DNA of 13,281 nucleotides from a bacterium. GTDB taxonomy: Bacteria > Patescibacteria > ABY1 > BM507 > VMTK01. The DNA lies in contig DAOWHZ010000008.1 in the NCBI GenBank assembly GCA_030641105.1, positions 1-13,281 on the forward strand. The letters run 5' to 3'. The notes under the pieces are model-generated. The model did not search any database and was not told the origin of the DNA. It was given only the letters and a program-made list of their open reading frames with translations. The translations under genes and the position numbers were made by a program. Below are positions 7,613-13,281 of the stretch, in pieces. Numbering within the stretch: position 1 is the stretch's first letter; every line of letters begins with the position of its first letter.

Positions 7613-8995
7613 TTATTGGGTGGATAATTTTTTATAAACCAACCTATTTTTTACCTGAAAAACCAATTGATAATTATCTTTAATATAATTATCAACCGGG
7701 TTATTTTTATCATGATTAAATTTTTCAACCATTTTATAATTCAGGACAGCGCATTCCGGCTGATGTTTTTCTAAACAATTTTTTGCTTCTATAAATTGTT
7801 CCTGGGTTTGATGGCTGGTTATTAAAGCAAAATAAGGAGTAGGGTTTAATTTTCTGGTTTCAAAATATAATTCAGGCTGATATGGACCAGCATATATATA
7901 AGGACCCGGACAATTTTTATTAATAAATAAAATAATTTCAGAATTTTTTACTGAATACATTGGTGTAAAACAAATTATATGGATAAACGAGGTGTAAATA
8001 ATTAAAAAAAACACAATACATATTATTAAATAATTCAAATGTCGTAATCTTTTGTTTAATATTTTTATTCGCTCATAAACCAAGGGCAAAAGACAATAAA
8101 GAGGGAAAAGAATTAAGGTTATATGCTGTAAGTCAGGCCTCTGCAAGGCGGACAATAATAAAAAACATTGAATAAGAATAAGCAGCCAGATAGCGCGGTA
8201 TTTTTCTTTTCTTAAATGCCATATTACCAGGAATAAAAAGGCGCAAAAAAAGAAAAATAAATAAAGAGGGATTTTATTAACTTCCATGTAGTTAGATACA
8301 GGAAAAATAATTAAATTTTTATAAAGCGTTTGGGCAGGCCATTTTATAAATAGCGGGATTAATAACAATAAAGAAAAAAACACATAATAAACATTTAATT
8401 TCAATAACAGTTGTTTTTTCTCTTTAAGAAATAGAATAAATATAAACAATGATAACGCCAGTAAAAGAATAATTCCTTTATGTTGCAAAAATAAAATTGA
8501 AGTGCCAGTGAGCAACCCGCTAATAATAAAATTTTTTGTTGAATAATCAAGTAATCCTTTAATAAGAAAATAAACAGACCAGACAATAAAAAATAAACAG
8601 AAAATATTATGGTTAATTATCGGCCAATGAAACGAGGAAACAATAAAAATAACAGGAACTAAATAAGACAAGCTGTTTTTAGTTATTAACCGACTAATTT
8701 TGTAAGCGCCTATAGCGCTAAAAAAAATAAGTAATATGGCTAATAATTTGGCGATAAAGTAATGAACACCAAAAATTTTCCAGGCCCAAAAAATTAAATA
8801 AAAACCGCCGGGAGTTACAAATTCAAAAAAATCTATGTATAATTCTTTGTTATTTATTAAATTCCAAGCTCCTTCCAGTATTACGCCTTCGTCGCTATTA
8901 AGGTCACGCTTGCAATGAGCAAAAGACAAAAGCAAAAACAAACCGAGCCACCAAAAATTTTTTATATTTAAAATTTTATTTTTTAGCGATGCCAT
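7613..8995 (-). CDS. GT39/ArnT-like membrane glycosyltransferase (GT-C), paralogue A
   Basis: This 460-residue multi-pass protein is the tandem twin of the next gene. It has the same SDEG loop motif (Asp35, Glu36), FFEFVTPGGFYLIFW (56-70), LFLQHKG (168-174) and PDLQH (287-291, Asp288 and His291). Its C-terminal soluble domain (about 345-460) carries YIYAGPYQPELYF and CAVLNYKMVEKF. This domain layout is typical of GT-C enzymes using polyprenyl-phosphate sugars at the outer membrane face. The two twins share both ends strongly and differ most in the central membrane segments, which suggests distinct acceptors or sugars. The ATG lies 20 bases inside the end of the preceding methyltransferase gene, indicating translational coupling. 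Function class is fairly sure; substrates are unknown. Confidence 0.82.
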   Translation of the reverse strand: MASLKNKILNIKNFWWLGLFLLLSFAHCKRDLNSDEGVILEGAWNLINNKELYIDFFEFVTPGGFYLIFWAWKIFGVHYFIAKLLAILLIFFSAIGAYKISRLITKNSLSYLVPVIFIVSSFHWPIINHNIFCLFFIVWSVYFLIKGLLDYSTKNFIISGLLTGTSILFLQHKGIILLLALSLFIFILFLKEKKQLLLKLNVYYVFFSLLLLIPLFIKWPAQTLYKNLIIFPVSNYMEVNKIPLYLFFFFCAFLFLVIWHLRKEKYRAIWLLILIQCFLLLSALQRPDLQHITLILFPLYCLLPLVYERIKILNKRLRHLNYLIICIVFFLIIYTSFIHIICFTPMYSVKNSEIILFINKNCPGPYIYAGPYQPELYFETRKLNPTPYFALITSHQTQEQFIEAKNCLEKHQPECAVLNYKMVEKFNHDKNNPVDNYIKDNYQLVFQVKNRLVYKKLSTQ

Positions 8996-9716
8996 ATATA
9001 GTTAAGCCAAAAGGCAAATTAACATCGCGCGATATTAACTTGTTTTCTAAATTTAATATATAAAATAATATTTGTTCAATATATTTATTATGATTTTTCA
9101 TATCTGGCTTATAAATATTATTTTTATTTAGTTTTGTAAATATTATTTTTATTATTCTTACTGTTAATGCGATTGGGAATAATAAAAAAAACCAATAATT
9201 TATTTTAATTATTTTAAATCCAGCTTTTTCTAATTTTAATAAGATACCCTTTTTACTATAGCGGCGCTGATGGCCTAAGGCAATATCATGGTTGCTAAAA
9301 AGAAACTGGCAAGCCGGAACTGTAAAAAAGAAATACCCTTTTGATTTTAAAGAATTAAAAATATTTTTTATTGCTCGTTGATCATTTTCAAGATGCTCTA
9401 AAATATCAAAGCAGCAAACCGCGTCATAGTAATTATTATCTAAATCATACTTTTCAATATCAGCCAAGATTATCTGGCAGTTATTTTGTTTAGCCAATTC
9501 AAGCGCTTGCTCATTAATATCTAAAGCTGTAACTTGGCCAAACCGGCTTAAAATTTTTAATTCCGTACCGGTGCCGCAACCAATATCCAAAATTTTTCTA
9601 TTCTTATTATAATTGCCAAAAGTATTTTTAAACAAATATAAAATTAAATTTAATCTTGCCTTGTGCCAGAAAGATAAATTTTTTTGTCCTGTTGATAAAA
9701 AATCTTTGTAGTCCAT
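8976..9716 (-). CDS. Class I SAM-dependent methyltransferase (UbiG/Methyltransf_11-like)
   Basis: This 246-residue protein has the SAM-binding motif LDIGCGTG (43-50), an acidic residue at the end of strand 2 (Asp66, in TALDINEQ), ADIEKYD (85-91) and DILEH (104-108). HQRRYSKKGI at about 149-158 is a motif I associate with methyltransferases of surface-polysaccharide gene clusters. A hydrophobic helix at 174-193 may anchor it to the membrane. The conserved tail LPFGLTIYGIAKK ends the protein. The substrate is not identifiable; a lipid-linked sugar or glycan precursor is inferred from context. It starts 6 bases after the upstream GT87-like gene and overlaps the following GT-C gene by 20 bases. 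No Shine-Dalgarno precedes the ATG. Confidence 0.87.
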   Translation of the reverse strand: MDYKDFLSTGQKNLSFWHKARLNLILYLFKNTFGNYNKNRKILDIGCGTGTELKILSRFGQVTALDINEQALELAKQNNCQIILADIEKYDLDNNYYDAVCCFDILEHLENDQRAIKNIFNSLKSKGYFFFTVPACQFLFSNHDIALGHQRRYSKKGILLKLEKAGFKIIKINYWFFLLFPIALTVRIIKIIFTKLNKNNIYKPDMKNHNKYIEQILFYILNLENKLISRDVNLPFGLTIYGIAKK

Positions 9717-9722
9717 AGGATG

Positions 9723-11054
9723 TTATCTCTGAACAATATAATATAATATGCCCAGCAGCGTGATTCCGTAAATAAATTTATTATATAGGTATTGATTAAT
9801 AGCTGAATAATAAATTATTAAAACAATCAAAAGCGTATAATACCAAGGCAAAACCCATGTAGGAAAGGTGATGAGAAAAATCAAGAAAGCCAGACCAATG
9901 TATTTAATAATATTTTTTTTGTTTATATTATTATGTTCAGCAAATAATTTTATTAATATTATATAATAAAAAACTATAAATATGCTTTTACTAATGGCAC
10001 TGGCCCAAAAATGATAATTCATTTTTAAATAATACGGCAATACAGATAATATTATATTTAATATTGGCGCAGGACCTGCCGGCATAATTTCATTAACCGG
10101 AAAAAATATGTAATAAATTACTGTTGAAAACATATTACTATTTGCGCAAAACGGCAAAAACAGGACAAGCAGTATGATCACGCTAATAATAACAGAAATT
10201 AAAAAAAATAATAACTTTTCTTTTTTTTGTCTTATTTTAAATAATATTATTAAAAATACAATAGGCAGTAATACTAAAGTCATATATTTAATCAAGACCG
10301 AAAGCAGTAAAAAGACCCAGCATAAAAGATGATTTGTAAGATTGCTTTGTCTGCCCAATAAAAAATATAAACTAATCAAAAGAAAAAAAATTGTTAAAAC
10401 ATCACTATGCCCGTTAATGGAAAATTCATATAAAATAAATGGATTCCAGGCATACAAAAAAGTCGCTTTATTGTTTTGAAAAGTTTTATGCACCAGACAG
10501 CAGTTTAAAATGTTAATTATTACAAAAAACAATTTAAACAAAAACAGACTGAGCAATAAACTATTGTTGCCAAGAAAAGTTAAAGCGCTGCTAATGATTG
10601 TGAATAACGGTCCATAAGGCGTGGGTTGAGACAGCCATCTATTATTAATCTGCTGATAAAAGCCATCGTTAGTAAAAGCGCTGTAAGGAGTTAAATATGG
10701 ATTAGCATGGTGTTCCGACAAAACCCTTGACCAGCCGATATAGGAGAATATGTCAATTGATCCTATTGGCCAGACAAATAACAAAGTTAAATTAAAGATG
10801 ATAAAAAATATAAATATTTTTTTAAAATTAATATTATTTTTAGCAACTTGTCTGAAACTTAAAATGTATAATGCCAAAGCGAGCAGCAACAATTCAATAA
10901 CAATTAAAAATAAATAAGAGCAAGGATAGCTTAAAGTAATGCTTTGATTGCCTAAATATTTTCTTAAGGGCTCAATAAAATAAAATGATAGATAAATTAT
11001 TTCTGTTAATATGCCTAGAATTATAAATTTTTTAGCAGTATTATTTTTTAACAT
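9723..11054 (-). CDS. GT87/MptB-like polyprenol-phosphate-dependent membrane glycosyltransferase
   Basis: This 443-residue protein has about 11-12 hydrophobic segments and no signal peptide. The first large outer loop shows SIDIFSYIGWSRVL (99-112, acidic Asp101), ANPYLTPYSAF (117-127) and PTPYGPL (144-150). Later come WNPFILYEFSINGHSD (203-218), KYMTLVLLP (256-264) and FPTWVLPWYY (397-406). These are the landmarks of the GT87/DUF2029 and MptA/MptB type of GT-C mannosyltransferases, which use polyprenyl-phosphate-mannose as donor outside the membrane. The mannose specificity is not proven here. The gene starts 14 bases before the upstream gene ends, and the methyltransferase follows after 6 bases, so it is embedded in the operon. 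There is no visible ribosome binding site. Confidence 0.82.
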   Translation of the reverse strand: MLKNNTAKKFIILGILTEIIYLSFYFIEPLRKYLGNQSITLSYPCSYLFLIVIELLLLALALYILSFRQVAKNNINFKKIFIFFIIFNLTLLFVWPIGSIDIFSYIGWSRVLSEHHANPYLTPYSAFTNDGFYQQINNRWLSQPTPYGPLFTIISSALTFLGNNSLLLSLFLFKLFFVIINILNCCLVHKTFQNNKATFLYAWNPFILYEFSINGHSDVLTIFFLLISLYFLLGRQSNLTNHLLCWVFLLLSVLIKYMTLVLLPIVFLIILFKIRQKKEKLLFFLISVIISVIILLVLFLPFCANSNMFSTVIYYIFFPVNEIMPAGPAPILNIILSVLPYYLKMNYHFWASAISKSIFIVFYYIILIKLFAEHNNINKKNIIKYIGLAFLIFLITFPTWVLPWYYTLLIVLIIYYSAINQYLYNKFIYGITLLGILYYIVQR

Positions 11055-12750
11055 AAACTTTGCTTATTTTATCGCTATAAACCTCTTGCCAATCCTTTGA
11101 ATCCCCCAGGTAATTTTTTAGATGATTTTTTTGGCTATTAATTTTTTCCTCATTTAGCTGCAAGACATATTTTTCAAACCAGTTTAATTTATATGGTTTA
11201 TCTGTTTTTAACAAAACTAATTTAATGTCATATTGGTCTAATTTTATTTTTACTTTTTCTTCTTTAAAAAATTCATGATATTCTTCAAACAAGGTATGGC
11301 CGGCAAATTCAGCTATAGGCAGGCGCCCATCAATAAATAATTGTTTTTCCGGCCAAACCCAAATTAAATAACCTCCCCAGCCATAGAGGTTGAAAATATT
11401 TAAGTTGTGATACTGTTTGTTTTCTTTTAAAAATTCAGTTGCCTGGCAGGGAAATCTGGAACAAAAAGATGAAAAGGGATCAGTGAAAAAGTTAATATTA
11501 ATTGAAGTGATAAATATTATAATCAATAAGCCAATAATTAAATAAGATTTTATTAAAATCAATGGCTTTGACCAGTTTTGTTTTAATATCTGTTTGGGCA
11601 AAGATAAAGAGTTTGAAAAAAAAGCTATCATCATCGGGAAAGAAGCAATAAACAATAAAGGGAAGTGCCTTTTTGATTTAAAAGCCAAGAGCAGAAATAG
11701 CAGCGAGATGGCTATTTGCCAAAGATTAATTTTGCATCTTTTTTCAATAGTTTTTCTGCCATTAAACGAGAAAATGATTAATAGAATAAGAGCTGTAGCC
11801 GCTATTGCGGAATATAATAACTGCCACAGCATAACCGGCAAATAATTTATGGGCAGCCATTCTTGAATATGAGTTAAATAATAGGTATTTTTGTAATCAC
11901 TTAAAAATGAATAGAGCCGTAAACCATAAGGAGTGAAAAAAGTTGTTAATACGCTAAGTACTGCGAAAAAGGAAAAAATTTTAATATGTTTTAAGCTTAG
12001 CTGATTATCAAAATTATAATAGTTCAGAAGTTTATATTTCTCAATGATCAATTCAACTATTTTAACGCCTATCCAAAAAAATAAAACAAACAAACCAATT
12101 AAAAATCCGGCATGCGCGCATACCCAAAAATAAAAAAGAGGCGGCAGCCAGAATAGTATTTTATAGTTTTTATCCTGTATCTTTCGAATATCCCGCCGAG
12201 AGGAGCGCTGGCTGTTAACAGCGGATTCGTGCTTGGCAGAATTAGCTTGTTGGAAAGCGAGGGATGAATTTTTTTCATAAAAGTAAATAATTATTAACAG
12301 CAGTAAGAGATTTAAGAGAGTGATTTCTTGCACCCTGACTCCTGAATGGGGCGCTATAGCAAATAATCCTAATATTTGAAAGATAAAAATAAACATTACG
12401 CCTTTTTTTTCTTTCAAAAAATATTTTTGCATAAAGGCATTTTGGATTATCAAAACTAGAAGTAAAATAAAAGCAAATAATAAACTAAGGGATAAATAAC
12501 CAAAATTATTATACAGCCAAAACATAGCTGCATTGCTTAACCATTCATGGTCTACCCATTTTTTGCCATTTAAGGTATAATTATAATAGTTAATATCCGG
12601 TACTTGTTTTTCAGCTAAAATTTGTTCCCCAACTTTAAGATGCCAGCCCAAATCAGGATCTAAGTAGTTATAAGAGTTTTTTAATAAAAATACAAAAACA
12701 AAAATATAGAATAGTATGCAGATAATTTTTGTAAAACGGTTTTTTGGCAT
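11041..12750 (-). CDS. GT-C-like multi-pass membrane protein with soluble C-terminal domain
   Basis: I place the start at the ATG at 12750 (569 residues), because the longer frame begins with TTG at 12774 inside a repeat block. About ten hydrophobic segments are followed by a soluble domain from about residue 425. The first outer loop has YLDPDLGWHLKVGE (29-42) and WVDHEWLS (65-72). The C-terminal domain has NLYGWGGYLIW (454-464) and LFIDGR (471-476). I recall this motif set from uncharacterised membrane proteins of surface-glycan clusters; the acidic loop motif suggests a GT-C glycosyltransferase but activity is unproven. Residues about 161-195 form a hydrophilic, charged insert between two membrane segments, with less AT-rich DNA than the rest. 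It is the first gene of the operon and overlaps the next by 14 bases. Confidence 0.75.
   Translation of the reverse strand: MPKNRFTKIICILFYIFVFVFLLKNSYNYLDPDLGWHLKVGEQILAEKQVPDINYYNYTLNGKKWVDHEWLSNAAMFWLYNNFGYLSLSLLFAFILLLVLIIQNAFMQKYFLKEKKGVMFIFIFQILGLFAIAPHSGVRVQEITLLNLLLLLIIIYFYEKNSSLAFQQANSAKHESAVNSQRSSRRDIRKIQDKNYKILFWLPPLFYFWVCAHAGFLIGLFVLFFWIGVKIVELIIEKYKLLNYYNFDNQLSLKHIKIFSFFAVLSVLTTFFTPYGLRLYSFLSDYKNTYYLTHIQEWLPINYLPVMLWQLLYSAIAATALILLIIFSFNGRKTIEKRCKINLWQIAISLLFLLLAFKSKRHFPLLFIASFPMMIAFFSNSLSLPKQILKQNWSKPLILIKSYLIIGLLIIIFITSININFFTDPFSSFCSRFPCQATEFLKENKQYHNLNIFNLYGWGGYLIWVWPEKQLFIDGRLPIAEFAGHTLFEEYHEFFKEEKVKIKLDQYDIKLVLLKTDKPYKLNWFEKYVLQLNEEKINSQKNHLKNYLGDSKDWQEVYSDKISKVYVKK
12166..12270 (-). 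repeat. Composition-shifted insert within the membrane-protein gene
   Basis: This in-frame stretch codes for about 35 hydrophilic residues rich in Ser, Ala, Gln, Arg and Lys. It lies between transmembrane segments of a protein otherwise made of Leu, Ile and Phe. The DNA is visibly richer in G and C and contains a perfect 12-base palindrome GCTGTTAACAGC (12211-12222) and a CCCGCC sequence like that of the palindrome at 6188-6203. It may be a short repetitive element inserted in frame; copies elsewhere in the genome would decide this. Confidence 0.45.
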
Positions 12751-12758
12751 AAAAATAT

Positions 12759-12864
12759 AATGCGAATGCCGCAAATTAATATGCGAATGCCGCGAATACG
12801 AATTATGCGAATTATTCGCATAGAATATATTCGCAGCATTCGCATAAATTCGCGGATTCGCATT
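12759..12864. repeat. Palindromic repeat block of GCGAAT and ATTCGC units
   Basis: GCGAAT occurs at 12762, 12783, 12792 and 12807, then the inverted form ATTCGC at 12814, 12829, 12838, 12848 and 12856, so the block is roughly symmetric about 12813. Its centre is a perfect hairpin with 8-bp arms, TATGCGAA (12804-12811) and TTCGCATA (12815-12822). The outer arm 12780-12797 pairs with 12848-12864 apart from one bulge and an end mismatch. It lies in the leader of the surface-glycan operon, just upstream of the ATG at 12750. Confidence 0.8.
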
Positions 12865-12871
12865 ATTATTT

Positions 12872-12880
12872 ATTGTATCA
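12872..12880 (-). promoter_or_regulatory. Possible extended -10 element for the glycan operon
   Basis: On the minus strand TGATACAAT reads as an extended -10 box (TGn plus TACAAT) about 120 bases upstream of the ATG at 12750. There is no good -35 box at 17 bases. A transcript starting here would carry the GCGAAT/ATTCGC hairpin block in its leader. This is a weak, tentative call. Confidence 0.28.
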
Positions 12881-12901
12881 TATTGTAATTGGTTTTGTAT
12901 A

Positions 12902-12930
12902 TTGTCTTATGTATTGAAAAATGGTAAAAT
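12902..12930 (+). promoter_or_regulatory. Candidate promoter for the downstream secreted-protein gene
   Basis: TTGTCT (12902-12907), a 17-base spacer and TAAAAT (12925-12930) preceded by TGG give a -35/extended -10 arrangement pointing to the + strand gene at 13169. If used, the leader would be about 230 bases and would contain the large hairpin at 12953-13049. A promoter closer to the gene is not excluded; TTGTAA at 13086-13091 has only a weak partner. Confidence 0.4.
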
Positions 12931-12952
12931 ATGGATAAGGTTGTTGATAAAC

Positions 12953-13049
12953 TCCCACAAATTTACAAATTCTCTACAAATTTACAAATATTTACTAATC
13001 GTGTTATTTCGTATTTGTAAATTTGTACTTGATTTGTAGATTTGTGGGA
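12953..13049. repeat. Large inverted repeat with 38-bp arms
   Basis: The left arm 12953-12990 and right arm 13012-13049 are reverse complements at 33 of 38 positions and are separated by 21 bases. The innermost 16 pairs and outermost 10 pairs are perfect; the mismatches are one single site and one run of four. Each arm itself contains the unit ACAAAT repeated (the left arm has ACAAATTTACAAAT twice), so the element is a direct repeat nested in an inverted repeat. There is no T-run of a terminator. It occupies the middle of the divergent intergenic region. Confidence 0.85.
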
Positions 13050-13154
13050 AATAATTTATTTTAAACCTCGCAGGATAAGTACTGATTGTAAATAAAGTAT
13101 TTATAAATTTTATATTGCAAATTTTTAAAATTGTGCTTATCAAGCGATTTTTAG

Positions 13155-13165
13155 AAGGGAGGTGA
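13155..13165 (+). promoter_or_regulatory. Strong Shine-Dalgarno sequence
   Basis: AAGGGAGGTGA, with GGAGG ending 6 bases before the ATG at 13169, is a near-perfect ribosome binding site and fixes the start of the last gene. It is the only clear one in the window; the minus-strand genes lack one. Confidence 0.85.
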
Positions 13166-13168
13166 AAT

Positions 13169-13281
13169 ATGAAAAAATTAGTAATTTTCGCCATGTTGGC
13201 TCTTATGCTGGCTCCTTGCCTTGCCTTAGCTCAAACTGCTGATTTTGGCTTTAATTATGCTGAAAATCTTGGACTAGGCAA
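13169..13281 (+). CDS. N-terminus of a secreted small protein, probably TrbC/VirB2-like pilin family (partial)
   Basis: Only the first 37 codons are in the window. They encode a classic signal peptide: MKK, a hydrophobic core and a cleavage site after LALA, so the mature protein would begin QTADFGFNYAENLGLG. A mature N-terminus with a pattern like FGxNYAxxxGLG just after the signal peptide is what I recall from the abundant small two-helix membrane proteins of Patescibacteria annotated as TrbC/VirB2-like pilins. The membrane helices that would confirm this lie beyond the window. The Cys at position 17 is followed by LALA rather than placed in a lipobox, so a lipoprotein is unlikely. The gene is divergent from the glycan operon and has a strong ribosome binding site, consistent with high expression. 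Confidence 0.7.
   Translation, partial: MKKLVIFAMLALMLAPCLALAQTADFGFNYAENLGLG

Noticed and set aside
11594..11845. An 83-residue plus-strand reading frame
   Set aside because: It is antisense to the GT-C-like membrane protein gene, which has clear conserved motifs; no ribosome binding site or domain supports the antisense frame.
12681..12863. A 60-residue minus-strand reading frame rich in Arg and Ile
   Set aside because: It is the translation of the GCGAAT/ATTCGC repeat block running into the beginning of the membrane-protein gene in another frame. It has low-complexity composition and no ribosome binding site.
12953..13049. CRISPR array
   Set aside because: The repeats are short, AT-rich, nested and inverted, with no regular spacers of similar length and no cas genes nearby.
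12982..13194. A 70-residue minus-strand reading frame
   Set aside because: It overlaps the large inverted repeat, the strong Shine-Dalgarno and the start of the secreted-protein gene on the other strand, and has no recognisable protein features.

Overview
The window is AT-rich and gene-dense. The genes are small and tightly packed, intergenic DNA is dominated by short palindromes and tandem repeats, and nearly all genes lack a recognisable Shine-Dalgarno sequence. The content (a PBP1A-type enzyme with a long Ig-like C-terminal extension, a string of GT-C and GT2 glycosyltransferases with SAM methyltransferases, and the start of a small secreted protein resembling the TrbC/VirB2-like 'pilin' proteins) most resembles a Patescibacteria/CPR genome of the Falkowbacteria/Parcubacteria kind. 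This assignment is by recall of family features and was not searched. The long reading frames are compatible with standard code 11: the long genes all end in TAA and none is interrupted by TGA.

Layout. (1) 1-491, + strand: a 65-residue helix-turn-helix protein coupled through an ATGA overlap to a 97-residue unknown protein. (2) 492-643: an imperfect tandem repeat, then a 23-bp perfect inverted repeat that looks like a shared terminator between convergent genes. (3) 644-3592, - strand: a bifunctional class A penicillin-binding protein with its own strong sigma70-like promoter (3655-3683) and five tandem 7-bp repeats in its leader. (4) 3697-12750, - strand: eight co-directional genes, mostly overlapping or nearly touching, that form a surface-glycan operon. 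In transcription order they are a GT-C-like membrane protein, a GT87/MptB-like membrane mannosyltransferase candidate, a SAM methyltransferase, two tandem paralogous GT39-like membrane glycosyltransferases, a Zn-ribbon SAM methyltransferase, and two GT2 enzymes of the polyprenyl-phosphate-sugar-synthase type. (5) 12751-13168: a divergent intergenic region packed with a GCGAAT/ATTCGC block and a hairpin with 38-bp arms. (6) 13169-13281, + strand: the start of a secreted small protein gene with a textbook ribosome binding site.

How the genes fit together (inference): the two GT2 enzymes would charge polyprenyl phosphate with a sugar on the cytoplasmic side. The four GT-C-like membrane proteins would use such lipid-linked sugars on the outer face to build a glycan or glycosylate surface proteins. 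The two methyltransferases could modify the sugars or lipid intermediates. The PBP next door polymerises and crosslinks peptidoglycan, so the region as a whole concerns the cell envelope. No polymerase, flippase, ABC exporter or nucleotide-sugar biosynthesis gene is visible, so the pathway is incomplete here. I do not see a convincing new defence or mobile system. The most unusual material is the non-coding repeats and a hydrophilic, composition-shifted insert inside the first operon gene.
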